Origin: DASXYG01 sp036502625
GTDB taxonomy: Bacteria > Actinomycetota > Actinomycetes > Streptosporangiales > Streptosporangiaceae
NCBI GenBank assembly: GCA_036502625.1
Contig: DASXYG010000140.1
Location: forward strand, 1-64,000
Length of the DNA stretch: 64,000 nucleotides
Direction of reading: 5' to 3'
Numbering within the stretch: the stretch's first letter is position 1; every line of letters starts with the position of its first letter. The notes beneath the pieces were generated by a model. The model was given only the letters and a program-made list of their open reading frames with translations. It did no database searches and was not told the origin of the DNA. The translations under genes were made by a program, and so were the position numbers. Shown piece by piece: positions 52,725 to 61,475 of this stretch.

Positions 52725-53249
52725 CTAGACCGCGGCGGCCATCCCCCGTACGTCACGGCCTTCCACCTCGGGCCACGGCTGCCGGGCGCGGGCGAGCACC
52801 CGCTCCACCTGCGCGACGATGTCGTCCGCCGCGGCGGCCATCGCGCGGACGTCGGCGGCGTACGCCCCGGTGTCGGCGAACCCGGCGTCGCGGAGGAACC
52901 GGTCGCCGTCGGCCAGCCGGCCGCGCAGCCAGCCGAGCGGGTCGGCGCTCAGCTCCCGGTCGAACGTCCGCTCCTCCGGCTCGCCGCCGGCCATCGCGGG
53001 ATGCCAGTGCATGCGGTCGGCGGCGTACGGCGCGGACTCCAGGAAGTCCAGCCGGCAGCGGCCGAGCCCTGACGCCACGTGCTGCGAGGCGTAGATCGAC
53101 GCCCCCGCGGCGTCGGCGGTCTCCACCGGCCGCAGCTCGATCCGCGCGCCGCGTTCGCGTACGTCGGGCTTGTCGGCGATCTCGGGGTTCAGGAAGTCGA
53201 CGTCTTCCACCATCAGGGCCAGGCGATCAAAACAGAACAGTACGCGCAT
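52725..53249 (-). CDS. Uncharacterised protein
   Basis: A 174-residue cytoplasmic-looking protein that I do not recognise. It opens MRVLFCFDRLALMVEDVDFLN, has ADKPDVRERGARIELRPV, then RCRLDFLESAPYAADRMHWHPAM, DPLGWLRGRLADGDRFLRDAG and an alanine-rich C-terminus. His-Trp-His in the middle could be a ligand-binding patch. It is convergent with the micropeptide gene and downstream of the aminotransferase gene by 50 bases on the same strand, so the two may be co-transcribed. ATG at 53249 is the only good start. Confidence 0.6.
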   Translation of the reverse strand: MRVLFCFDRLALMVEDVDFLNPEIADKPDVRERGARIELRPVETADAAGASIYASQHVASGLGRCRLDFLESAPYAADRMHWHPAMAGGEPEERTFDRELSADPLGWLRGRLADGDRFLRDAGFADTGAYAADVRAMAAAADDIVAQVERVLARARQPWPEVEGRDVRGMAAAV

Positions 53250-53299
53250 AAACCACCCATACCACGCGAAGCACACACGCGCCGAGGCCCGGACCGCGG

Positions 53300-54394
53300 T
53301 CAGCCGAGCGCCGTGAGCGCGCGGTCCACGTCGTCGTCGGTGTTGTAGAGGTGGAAGGCGAAGCGGATGCCGCCGTTGCGCGCGGACGCGCGGACGCCCG
53401 CCGCGCCGAGCCGCGCCACCGCGGCGTCGGCGTCCGGGTGCCCGACCGCCACGATCGCCGACGGGACGTCCACCGGCGCGGGGGTGAGCCCGAGCCGGAC
53501 CGCGCCGTCGCGGAAGCGCGTGGCGAGCCCGGTGGCGTGCGCCTCGAGCTCGGCCTGGTCGTAGGAGGTGATCACCTCGAGGCCCGCGTTCGTGGAGATC
53601 CACGGGAACCACGCCTGCGGCTGGTCGAACCGGCGGGCGTCCGCCCAGAGGGTGTAGTCGGCGCCGTAGAAGGCGCCGTCGGCGAAGTCGGTCGCGGCGC
53701 TCGGGCTGAGCACGGCCGGGGCGTAGGACCCGCGGTGCTCCGGGCGTACGGCAAGGAACCCGGCGCCGCGCGAGCCGAGGATCCACTTGTAGGCCACCGA
53801 CCCGATGAAGTCGGCGCCGCAGGTGGCGAGGGTCGTGTCCACGCCGAGCGACTGGCTGGCGTCGACGTGCACCAGGGCGCCGTTGGCATGCGCGTGCGCG
53901 ACGAGCCGCGGCAGGTCGACGCGCAGCCCGGTCGCCGACTGCACGCTGGAGACGGCGACGAGCCCGGTGTCGCCGTCGATGGCCGCGCAGATCGCGTCGG
54001 TCGTCGCGGGCGCGGGCACCAGCCGCACCCGTTCGCGCCCGTCCAGCCACGGCATCAGGTTGGACCGGAACTCCTCCTCCGGCACCACGACGGTCGCCTC
54101 CGGCAGCGCCCGCGCGATCAGCGACGCGGCCACGCTGTACGAGGGAAGCAACGCCACGTCACGCGCCTCAAGCCCGAACAGGGGAGCCACCCGCTCCCGC
54201 GCCCGCTCCGCGATCCCCTCCCACCGCCCGAAGTCCCCCCGCCCAGAAGCCCACTGCGCAACCTCCGCCCGCAACGCCTCCACCGCGGATGCCGGCGGCA
54301 CCCCCATAGACGCGGAGTTCAGGTATGCCAGGTCGCCGAGGTCGCCGAAATGCCGGTCGCGCGCCGCCTTGCCGAGTTCGCCCAAGTTCCCCAT
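53300..54394 (-). CDS. Class V aminotransferase (PLP-dependent)
   Basis: A 364-residue fold-type I PLP enzyme of the cysteine desulfurase/kynureninase/isopenicillin-N-epimerase group. Motifs: LAYLNSASMG, VALLPSYSVAASLIARALP, VAVSSVQSATGLRVDL, VHVDASQSLGV (Asp binding the pyridine N) and VAYKWILGSRGAGFLAV with the PLP-binding Lys. No Cys at the active loop typical of desulfurases can be placed, so an epimerase, lyase or transaminase role is likelier. ATG at 54394. The repeat array lies immediately upstream, which may separate it from other transcription. Confidence 0.82.
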   Translation of the reverse strand: MGNLGELGKAARDRHFGDLGDLAYLNSASMGVPPASAVEALRAEVAQWASGRGDFGRWEGIAERARERVAPLFGLEARDVALLPSYSVAASLIARALPEATVVVPEEEFRSNLMPWLDGRERVRLVPAPATTDAICAAIDGDTGLVAVSSVQSATGLRVDLPRLVAHAHANGALVHVDASQSLGVDTTLATCGADFIGSVAYKWILGSRGAGFLAVRPEHRGSYAPAVLSPSAATDFADGAFYGADYTLWADARRFDQPQAWFPWISTNAGLEVITSYDQAELEAHATGLATRFRDGAVRLGLTPAPVDVPSAIVAVGHPDADAAVARLGAAGVRASARNGGIRFAFHLYNTDDDVDRALTALG

Positions 54395-55514
54395 GTCCCG
54401 ATTATCCGGACCCGCGTCAACCCTTCTCCGCACGGCCCACCCCCGAGCCGAGACGCCGTCCACCACAGCTCGGGGCACCCCCACCCCAATCCCCCGCGCA
54501 ACCCCAACCCCCGCCCCGCCACCCCCGACCACCCGAACCAGCCACACAAGAGCGACCGCCCCGCGACCCAACCCCAAGAACACCCAGGCAAGACCGCGGG
54601 AAATCAGTCGCGCGACAGCGCGGCCTTTGCCACGCGACCCCGAGGCGCCCCCAACCCACGCACCCGCACGCCCCCAAGGCCCCGCCCGGCACGCCACCCA
54701 CCCAAGAACGCCCACCCACAGCACCACGAACCCGCCCAGCCAAGGGCGAAGCCCCGCGGCCCAACCCGAAGGACGCTCACCCCAGGACGCGGACAAACAG
54801 TCGCGCGACAGCGCGGCCTTTCTCACGACCCCGGACGCCCCCACACCCAGAACCCGCACACCCCAGAGAAACCCCGAGAACGCTCACCCAAGGGCGAAGC
54901 CCCCGCGGCCCAACCCCGAAAACGCTCACCCAAGGACGCGGAAAATCAGTCGCGCGACAGCGCGGCCTTTGCCACGCGACCCGAGGCGCCCCAACCCACG
55001 CACCCGCGCGCCCCCAAGGCCCCGCCCGGCACACCCCAGAGAACCCCGCGCCCGCCCGGCCAAGGGCGAAGCCCCGCGACCCAACCCGAAGGACGCTCAC
55101 CCCAGGACGCGGACAAACAGTCGCGCGCAGCGCGGCCTTTCTCACGACCCCGGACGCCCCCACACCCAGAACCCACACACCCCAGAGAAACCCCGAGCAC
55201 GCCCCGCCAAGGGCGAAGCCCCCGCGGCCCAACCCCGAGAACGCCTAGCGAAGGGCGCGGGAAAACAGTCGCGCGGCAGCGCGGCCTTTGCCACGCGCTC
55301 CGGGGGCACCCTCACCCCACCACCCGAACCACCCGAGCACGAGCGACAGCCCCGCGGCCCAACCCCGAGGACGCTCACCCAAGGACGCGGACAAACAGTC
55401 GCGCGACAGCGCGGCCTTTGTCACGCGGCCCGGGGCGCCCCCACCCCAACCCCACACCAGCGACAGCACGGCGCCGCGGCAGCCGCGGCTCGCCCCCAGG
55501 AACCAGGCGACCCC
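54395..55514. repeat. 1.1 kb non-coding array of a composite repeat
   Basis: No gene. Two elements alternate. Element 1 (24 bases: CAGTCGCGCGAC followed by AGCGCGGCCTTT) occurs at 54605, 54798, 54947, 55118 (one base shorter), 55266 (one base changed) and 55396; it contains the palindrome GTCGCGCGAC. Element 2, CAAGGGCGAAGCCCC with CCGCGGCCCAACCC after it, occurs at 54741, 54889, 55061 and 55208, with degenerate copies near 54545 and 55345. Unit spacing is 130-193 bases. Spacers are C/A-rich on the plus strand (CCCCAGAGAA, CCCCACACCC). All overlapping frames read repeats such as KAALSRD or RDSAAF and are artefacts. Confidence 0.85.
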
Positions 55515-56441
55515 CTACGTGAACGCCGTGCGGAGCTCCTCCGCGGCGAATCGCTGGGCCTCGCGGGACTGCTCGAAGGTGCCGAGCAACGGGAAGAAGG
55601 GGTGGAACATGCCTGCGTAGCGGCGGTGTGTCACCCGTACGCCCGCCTCGGACATGGCGTGTGCGTACCGCTCACCTTCGTCCCTCAGGACGTCGCACTC
55701 GGCGGTGATGACCGTGGCGGACGGCAGCCCCGCGAGATCGGGCTCCCGCGCAGGGGCCACGCGGACATCGGCGGGATCCTGCCCGGCCAGGTAAGCGTCG
55801 AGGTAGTAGAGCATGTCGTCGCGGGTCATCGAGAAGCCGGCGGCGTACGCGCGGTAGCTGCCGTCGCCGCCGGTCTCGGTGTCGCACACCGGGTAGATCA
55901 GGAGCTGGTGCCGCAGCGGCGGTCCCGTGCGCCTGCTCTCCTGTGCCAGCACCGCGCTGAGGTTGCCGCCCGCGCTGTCGCCGCCGACCGCGATCCGCCC
56001 GGCGTCCACGCCGTACGCCTCCGGGTTCGCGGCGAGGTGGTGGACGACCGCGCGCGCGTCGTCGAGCGCCGCGGGGAACGGGTGCTCCGGCGCCAGCCGG
56101 TAGTCGACGGACACGACCGCGCACCCGGTGAGCGCCGCGAGGTTGCGGCACGTACGGTCGCAGGTCTCCAGGCTGCCCAGCACCCACCCGCCGCCGTGCA
56201 GGTAGACCAGCACCGGCAGGGGCCCGTCCGCGTCCGGCCGGTACATCCGGACCGGCACGTCGCCGCCCGGCCCCGGCACCACGCCGTCGCGCACCACGGG
56301 CAGCGGCACCGGGTCCCCCTGGTACCGCACGGCCAGCGCGTGCCCGGCCCGGTTCTCCGCCACGGTGATCGTCCGCCGCGGCGGACGCTCGTTCGCGCCC
56401 GTCATCCGCAGGTACTCCTGAGCCTCCGGCGCCAGCCCCAC
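55515..56441 (-). CDS. Alpha/beta hydrolase, HSL-type esterase
   Basis: A 308-residue esterase of the hormone-sensitive-lipase family. Oxyanion motif VYLHGGGWVLG, nucleophile GGDSAGGNLSA, catalytic Asp in ITAECDVLRDEG and His in AGMFHPFFP are all present. GTG at 56441 with AAGGGGT upstream is chosen; the longer frame runs into the ligase gene. It is the last gene of the minus-strand CoA cluster, 58 bases after the ligase, and could free the acid from an ester before uptake or activation, though no signal peptide is present. Confidence 0.85.
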   Translation of the reverse strand: MGLAPEAQEYLRMTGANERPPRRTITVAENRAGHALAVRYQGDPVPLPVVRDGVVPGPGGDVPVRMYRPDADGPLPVLVYLHGGGWVLGSLETCDRTCRNLAALTGCAVVSVDYRLAPEHPFPAALDDARAVVHHLAANPEAYGVDAGRIAVGGDSAGGNLSAVLAQESRRTGPPLRHQLLIYPVCDTETGGDGSYRAYAAGFSMTRDDMLYYLDAYLAGQDPADVRVAPAREPDLAGLPSATVITAECDVLRDEGERYAHAMSEAGVRVTHRRYAGMFHPFFPLLGTFEQSREAQRFAAEELRTAFT

Positions 56442-56499
56442 ACCCGACCCCTTCCGTCGCCACGCGCTTACGTACGGACCCACCCCATGGTGAACCCGA

Positions 56500-57972
56500 T
56501 CATCGGCGGGAGAAAGAGGCCAGGCGCCGCCGGTCGATCTTCCCGACGCCGTTGACCGGGAGCGCGTCGAGGAACGTGATCGAGGCCGGGACGTACGCAC
56601 GCGCCAGCCGGTCGCGCACCAGCGACTGGAGGGCGGGCTCGGTGGGCGGCGCACCCCCGGGCGCGACCGTCACGAAGGCGACGGGGACCTCGCCCAGGTC
56701 GGCGTCCGGGCGGCCCACCACGCAGCACTCGCGTACGGCCGGATGGGTGGCCAGGACGGACTCGATCGCCGCCGGGGCGATGTTCTCGCCGCCGCGGATG
56801 ATGACGTCCTTGATGCGGCCGGTGATCGTGAGGTAGCCGTCGTCCAGCCGGCCGAGGTCGCCGGTGGCCAGCCGACCTTCCACCACGGGGCTCCCGGCGC
56901 CGTCGCCGAGGTAGCCGAGCATCACGGCGGGCCCGCCGATGCGCACCTCGCCGGCCGCGCCCGCCGGCACCCGGTCCGTACCGCCGGGCGTGAACAGGCC
57001 GATCTCCTGGCCGGGCAGCACGGTTCCGACCGAGCCGATCCGCCGCGCGCCCGGCGGGTTCATCGCGGACGTGCAGGTCGCCTCGGACAGCCCGTACGAC
57101 ACGACCAGCGGCACCCCGAACGCGTCCTCGACCGCGCGGTGGCGGGCCTCGGTGATCGGCGCGGAGCCGCAGCGCAGGAACCGCAGCCCGGACGGCACCG
57201 CGATCGGCGCGTCACCGGCCGCGGCCAGCACCCGCGCGTACATCGTGGGCACGCCCGTCATGTACGTGACGTCGTACGCCCGCAGCGCGTCCGGCACCTC
57301 CTCGGCGCGGAACCGGGGCAGCAGCGCGATCGTGGCGCCGGCCAGCAGCGGCGCGATGACCTGGTTGTTCACGCCGTTCGTGTGGTGCAGCGGCATGACG
57401 TGCAGCAGCCGGTCGTCCGGCGTCACCCCGGTGCGCTCCACCACCCCGGCCGCGTTGACCAGCAGGTTCCGGTGCGACAGCAGGACGCCCTTGGACCCGC
57501 CGGTGCTGCCCGAGGTGAACAGCAGCATGGCCCGGTCGCCGGGGTCCAGCTCCGGCCGGGGCGCGGGCCCGCCGCCGGGCCGCAGGTCGGAGACGGCGAT
57601 GCCGTGTTCGGCGAGGCCGCGCAGGTCGTCCAGCGCGTCGTCCACGCCGAACACCCGGCGCAGCCCGACGGACGCGAACCGCTCGGCCAGCGCGTCCGCG
57701 CCGAGACGCGGCTCCACGACGGACGGGCAGCCGCCCGCCGCCTGCACCCCGAGGAACGCCGCGACCAGCGGCACGCCCTTGCGCCCGGCCAGCCCCACCA
57801 ACTCGCCCCGGCGCACGTCGCGCGCTCCTGCGGCGTACGCGTCGACCAGCCGGGCGAGCTCCGCGTACGTCACGGGCCCGTCCGGGCCGGTGAACGCCGT
57901 GCGCCCGGCGCGCGCGTGCGCGTCGAGGGCGTCGCGCAGCACGCCGGGCAGCGCCGCCTCGGTGTCGAACAT
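56500..57972 (-). CDS. AMP-forming acyl-CoA ligase
   Basis: A 490-residue ANL-family enzyme. P-loop LLFTSGSTGGSKGVLLSH, core motifs SYGLSEAT and ATGDLGRLDDGYLTITGR, hinge with DVIIRGGENI and the C-terminal catalytic Lys in NGVGKIDRR are intact. It activates a carboxylic acid to its CoA ester using ATP. ATG at 57972 is preferred over the GTG at 57984 because AGGGG lies between them. It follows the CoA-transferase beta gene by 13 bases; having both a ligase and a transferase suggests two activation steps or a diacid. Confidence 0.88.
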   Translation of the reverse strand: MFDTEAALPGVLRDALDAHARAGRTAFTGPDGPVTYAELARLVDAYAAGARDVRRGELVGLAGRKGVPLVAAFLGVQAAGGCPSVVEPRLGADALAERFASVGLRRVFGVDDALDDLRGLAEHGIAVSDLRPGGGPAPRPELDPGDRAMLLFTSGSTGGSKGVLLSHRNLLVNAAGVVERTGVTPDDRLLHVMPLHHTNGVNNQVIAPLLAGATIALLPRFRAEEVPDALRAYDVTYMTGVPTMYARVLAAAGDAPIAVPSGLRFLRCGSAPITEARHRAVEDAFGVPLVVSYGLSEATCTSAMNPPGARRIGSVGTVLPGQEIGLFTPGGTDRVPAGAAGEVRIGGPAVMLGYLGDGAGSPVVEGRLATGDLGRLDDGYLTITGRIKDVIIRGGENIAPAAIESVLATHPAVRECCVVGRPDADLGEVPVAFVTVAPGGAPPTEPALQSLVRDRLARAYVPASITFLDALPVNGVGKIDRRRLASFSRR

Positions 57973-57985
57973 GCCACCCCTCACG

Positions 57986-58732
57986 TCAGGAACGGATCTT
58001 GGTGTCCCGCTCGAACGCGCCGTCCGGGTCCAGGGCGCGCAGCGCGGCGCGCTCGGCGTCCGTGGGCGGCGCCGTCGGGTGCGCGCGCGAGGTGTCCACC
58101 GCGAACCCGGTACGGGACACCACCTCGTCGACCGTGGTGTCCGGGTGCCAGGAGTCGAGGGCGAGGCGGTCGCCGTCGTGCACGAACACCGCGATCGGCG
58201 TGACCACGCCGTACATGCCGCCGTGCGCCGGGCCGCCGGACGCCGTCACGAAGTCGAGCGTCTCGACGAGCGTCCGCGTCGAGTGCTCGGTGCGCCACGT
58301 GCAGGAGCGGCGCGCGGTCGGCAGCATCACCGCGCCGCCGCCACCGCCGGGCAGCCGCACCTTCGGGTCGTGCCAGTCGCCGATGGCCGACACGTTCGTC
58401 CGCCCGCGGCCGTCGATCTGCGCGGCGCCGAGGAAGCAGAGGTCCATGCGCCCGCGCGTGCACAGGTCGTAGAAGTCCTCGTTGGCGAAGATCGCCGCGG
58501 ACTTCTCCGCCAGCACCGGATCGGAGCTGGAGATCGGCACCGAGGACGGCTCGGGGTCCACGCCGCCCGCCACGTTGATGTACGTGAACGCGAAGTCGTA
58601 CGCGCGCTTGGCCAGCATGCACGCCAGCATCGGCAGCGACGAGTTCACCCCGGAGAACGTCACCTCGCGCGGGCGCACGAACCGGGCCAGGTTCGTGACC
58701 AGGTACGCGAACGGGGACCACGGCTCAACCAC
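57986..58732 (-). CDS. CoA-transferase family I, beta subunit
   Basis: A 248-residue partner of the alpha subunit encoded just upstream (8-base overlap). SSDPVLAEKSAAIFANEDFYDLCTRGRMDLCFLGAAQIDGRGRTNVSAIGDWHDP (in pieces) matches the GctB/IpdB/AtoA-type beta chain; the SENG-like catalytic Glu loop is not obvious, as in IpdB, where the enzyme is a hydrolase rather than a transferase. RLPGGGGGAVMLPTARR is the usual nucleotide-like loop. GTG start. Role: CoA transfer or ring hydrolysis on a CoA thioester in this cluster. Confidence 0.82.
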   Translation of the reverse strand: MVEPWSPFAYLVTNLARFVRPREVTFSGVNSSLPMLACMLAKRAYDFAFTYINVAGGVDPEPSSVPISSSDPVLAEKSAAIFANEDFYDLCTRGRMDLCFLGAAQIDGRGRTNVSAIGDWHDPKVRLPGGGGGAVMLPTARRSCTWRTEHSTRTLVETLDFVTASGGPAHGGMYGVVTPIAVFVHDGDRLALDSWHPDTTVDEVVSRTGFAVDTSRAHPTAPPTDAERAALRALDPDGAFERDTKIRS

Positions 58733-59543
58733 GGACGGCCTCCTCTGCCTCGGGCGCCGCCGCGAGGTGCGCGGCGAACGCCTCGTCAGTGTCGGTGAGG
58801 TAGCGCTCCACCGCGGGGTAGTCGATCTCGTAGTCGGGGAAGCAGGAGCCCGGCCAGGCGCCGCCGGGCACGACCGCGACCGCGTCGACCATGAACCCCG
58901 GCACGAGCGTGATCTCCGGCCGCTCCTGGAAGCTCTCCAGCGGCGCCACCCGCTCGGCGACGACCAGCACCTTCTTCGCGGCCCGCGTCATGATCCGGTC
59001 CCAGTGCGGCGTGCCGAGCACCCGGACGTCGCCGTTCGGGCTGACCTCGGGCGCGTGGATGATCGCGTAGTCGGGGGTGATCGCCGGGATGACGTACGCG
59101 CCGCGCCCGCTGCCGTACGGGTCGTCGATGCGCGCCCAGCCGTTCAGCTCCGGAAGCGCCGACCCGTCGAGCCCGCCGACCGGCTGGAACGGCACACCGA
59201 ACGCGGCGGCGCGCAGCCCGGCGGTGAGCGTCGCGCAGGCGTGCTCCTCCAACTCGGCGGCCTTCGTCTCGATGGCCTTCCGGTAGTACGGCGCCAGCCC
59301 GAAGTTGCCCTCCATCGCGACGATGCCCGTACGCGCGCGGCCCACGGCGCCGGCCCGGCACAGCGCGTCGATGTCGTAGCCGGGCGACTGCTTGATGATC
59401 TCCAGGTCCGTCCTGCCCTGCCGGATCAGCTCGCGTACCAGCGCGAACGGGCCGCGGTGCAGGAAGCTGCCGCCCAGCGCGATGGAGTCGCCGTCCTTGA
59501 CCCGGGCCGCGAGCTCGGACAGGGACACGAAGGTTCCGGTCAC
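58725..59543 (-). CDS. CoA-transferase family I, alpha subunit
   Basis: A 272-residue GctA/IpdA-type chain. LAARVKDGDSIALGGSFLHRGPFALVRELIRQG (first CoA-binding part), then ATLTAGLRAAAFGVPFQPVGGL and AYVIPAITPDYAIIHAPEVSPNGDVRVLGT fit the family. The layout enoyl-CoA hydratase, alpha, beta recalls echA20-ipdA-ipdB of the cholesterol-ring pathway in mycobacteria, but other steroid genes are absent, so another ring or diacid substrate is possible. GTG start with GGGAGGGG before it; GTGA overlap with the hydratase gene. Confidence 0.82.
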   Translation of the reverse strand: MTGTFVSLSELAARVKDGDSIALGGSFLHRGPFALVRELIRQGRTDLEIIKQSPGYDIDALCRAGAVGRARTGIVAMEGNFGLAPYYRKAIETKAAELEEHACATLTAGLRAAAFGVPFQPVGGLDGSALPELNGWARIDDPYGSGRGAYVIPAITPDYAIIHAPEVSPNGDVRVLGTPHWDRIMTRAAKKVLVVAERVAPLESFQERPEITLVPGFMVDAVAVVPGGAWPGSCFPDYEIDYPAVERYLTDTDEAFAAHLAAAPEAEEAVRG

Positions 59544-60268
59544 GCCGCCCCTCCCTTCCGATAGTGCTGGATGCGCTGTTTCAGCCCCGGCCGCGCGGCC
59601 GACCGTACGAGATCGGCCAGGTCGCGGTCGCGGGTGTCGGGTGTGGTCGCGCGGTTCAGGTCGGCGCGCGCGGCCGCGCCGAGGCCGGTCGCGGCGGCCA
59701 GGGTGGCGGCGGCGTACGCGTCCCAGTCGTCCGCGGCCGCCAGGTCCGTAAGAAAGCCGATCGCGCGGGCGTGGGCGGCGTCGAACGTGACGCCGTCGCC
59801 CAGCAGCCGCCGCGCCTCGCCGGCGCCCACCCGCGCGGCGAACCGGCGGGTGCCGAGCACCAGCCCGAACCGCAGGCCGGGCAGCAGGAACGCGGAGTCC
59901 GGCGCGGCGACGCGGCGGGCGCACGCGCAGACCAGGTCGGCGCCCGCGCCGAAGGTGCGCCCGTGCGCCAGGGCGAGGGTGTCGTACGGCGCGTGGTGGA
60001 CGGCCTGGAGCAGCTCCTCGATGCGCACGAACCGGCGCAGCAGGTCGGCGTCGGAGACGTCGTCGAGGTCGCCGAAGTCGAACCCGGCGGAGAAGTTGCG
60101 GCCTTCGCCGCGGAACACGACCAGCCGCGTGCCGTCGTCGTACGCGGCGGCCACCCGGTCGAGCAGCGCCTCCACCAGCGGCGCGGACAGCGCGTTGCGC
60201 TTCTCCGGGCGGTTCAGCGTGAGCGTCAGCACCGCGCCGTCGCGCGCGGCGCACAGCCCCTCACTCAT
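59540..60268 (-). CDS. Enoyl-CoA hydratase/isomerase family protein
   Basis: A 242-residue crotonase-fold protein: LTLTLNRPEKRNALSAPLVEALLD, FRGEGRNFSAGFDFGDLDD and LAHGRTFGAGADLVCACARRVAAPDSAFLLPGLRFGLVLG (in pieces). The oxyanion Gly residues (SAGFD, GAGAD) are kept, but the two hydratase Glu positions are not clear, so the reaction may be other than hydration. It overlaps the CaiB gene by eight bases and the CoA-transferase alpha gene by four. Product presumably passes to the CoA-transferase pair. Confidence 0.82.
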   Translation of the reverse strand: MSEGLCAARDGAVLTLTLNRPEKRNALSAPLVEALLDRVAAAYDDGTRLVVFRGEGRNFSAGFDFGDLDDVSDADLLRRFVRIEELLQAVHHAPYDTLALAHGRTFGAGADLVCACARRVAAPDSAFLLPGLRFGLVLGTRRFAARVGAGEARRLLGDGVTFDAAHARAIGFLTDLAAADDWDAYAAATLAAATGLGAAARADLNRATTPDTRDRDLADLVRSAARPGLKQRIQHYRKGGAA

Positions 60269-61475
60269 GCGCCGCGCCCTCGTGGGGGGTGCGGGAAGGG
60301 GATGCGGGGGGCGCACCCCCTTCCCGGGCCGCGCGTTCGGGCAGCGCCGCGAGGACCTCCTCGGTGTGCGCGCCGAGCGCCGGGGGGTCGCGGCGGATCG
60401 GGAAGCCCTCGCCGTTGAAGCGCAGCGGCGACGCGAACGTACGGGTGCCGCTGCCGTTGGGCAGCGTGATCTCCTGGATCCACGACATGTGGCCCACCTG
60501 GGGGTCGGCGAGGATCTCGGAGTAGCCGTTGATGGGCGCGCACGCCACGCCCGCCCGGCGGAACAGCGTGATCAGGTCGGCGCGCGTACGGTCGGCGAAC
60601 GCGGTCTCCAGGAGCTGCCGCAGCTCGTCCTGGTTGGCGGCGCGGTCGGCGGTCGTGGCGAAGCGCGGGTCGTCGGCGAGCTCGGGGCGTTCGATCGCGG
60701 CGCAGGCCGACTCCCAGAGCGCCTGGGTGCCCGCGGCCATCGCGAAGTGGCCGTCGGCGGCGCGGAACGCCTGGTACGGAGCGTTGCGGGGGTGCGCGGA
60801 GCCGAGCTTGCGCGGGTCGGCGCCCGAGCCGAAGTACTGGCTGGTCTGCAGGGCCGCCACCGCGAGCGAGGAGCCGAGCATGGAGGCGTCGACGTGCGCG
60901 CCCCGGCCCGTGCGGCGGACTTCCAGGATCGCGCTGACCACCGCGAACGCGGCGTACAGGCCGGTGCAGAAGTCCGAGATCGGCACACCGCACTTCACCG
61001 GGTCGCCGCCGGGCTCGCCGGTCACCGACATGATGCCGCTCATCGCCTGCATGGTGAGGTCGAACCCGGCCTCGTGCGCGCGCGGGCCCTCCTGCCCGTA
61101 CGCCGAGATCGAGCAGTACACCAGCGCCGGATGGCGCTCCCGGAACGCCGCGTAGCCGAGCCCGAGCCGGGACATCACGCCCGTGCGGTTGTTCTCGACC
61201 ACGATGTCGGCGGACATGACGAGGTCGTCGGCGCGACGCAGGTCCGCGGGGTCCTTGAGGTCCAGCGCCACCGACCGCTTGTTGCGGTTCAGCGACGCGA
61301 AGTTCTCGCTGTAGCCGTCGGTCAGCGGCGGCCACTGCCGCAGGGTGTCACCGCCGTCCGGGCGCTCGACCTTGATCACGTCGGCGCCCATGTCGGCGAG
61401 CAGCATTCCGCAGAACGGGCCGGCGGCCACGTTGCAGAACTCGACGACCCGCAGACCGGTCAGGGGGTGGCTCAC
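60261..61475 (-). CDS. CaiB/BaiF class III CoA-transferase
   Basis: A 404-residue CoA-transferase: VVEFCNVAAGPFCGMLLADMGADVIKVERP, NRNKRSVALDLKDP, LVYCSISAYGQEGP and catalytic Asp168 in CGVPISDFCTGL. Complete and of normal length. GTG start overlaps the IclR stop by four bases, making it the first enzyme gene of this minus-strand operon. It probably activates the acid brought in by the divergent MHS transporter, with succinyl-CoA or another CoA donor. Confidence 0.87.
   Translation of the reverse strand: MSHPLTGLRVVEFCNVAAGPFCGMLLADMGADVIKVERPDGGDTLRQWPPLTDGYSENFASLNRNKRSVALDLKDPADLRRADDLVMSADIVVENNRTGVMSRLGLGYAAFRERHPALVYCSISAYGQEGPRAHEAGFDLTMQAMSGIMSVTGEPGGDPVKCGVPISDFCTGLYAAFAVVSAILEVRRTGRGAHVDASMLGSSLAVAALQTSQYFGSGADPRKLGSAHPRNAPYQAFRAADGHFAMAAGTQALWESACAAIERPELADDPRFATTADRAANQDELRQLLETAFADRTRADLITLFRRAGVACAPINGYSEILADPQVGHMSWIQEITLPNGSGTRTFASPLRFNGEGFPIRRDPPALGAHTEEVLAALPERAAREGGAPPASPSRTPHEGAAHE

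Noticed and set aside
54395..55514. CRISPR array
   Set aside because: Repeats are too far apart (130-193 bases), spacers resemble each other, two different elements alternate, and no cas genes are near.
53351..56555. Very long plus-strand ORFs of over 700 codons across the array and neighbouring genes
   Set aside because: They are antisense to the class V aminotransferase and esterase genes and then run through the repeats; composition is Pro/Arg/Ala-rich low complexity with no ribosome site.
58725..60268. Cholesterol ring C/D degradation genes echA20-ipdA-ipdB
   Set aside because: Gene order is suggestive, but no ipdC, kstR2, fadE or other steroid genes are present and the crotonase is not clearly EchA20-like; kept only as an analogy.
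60261..61475. Loss of catalytic Asp in this CaiB protein
   Set aside because: The later SMQDAV-like segment (here SMLGSSL) first looked altered, but counting residues in CaiB shows the catalytic Asp169 lies in the TADYFSG segment, and the equivalent Asp168 (ISDFCTG) is present.
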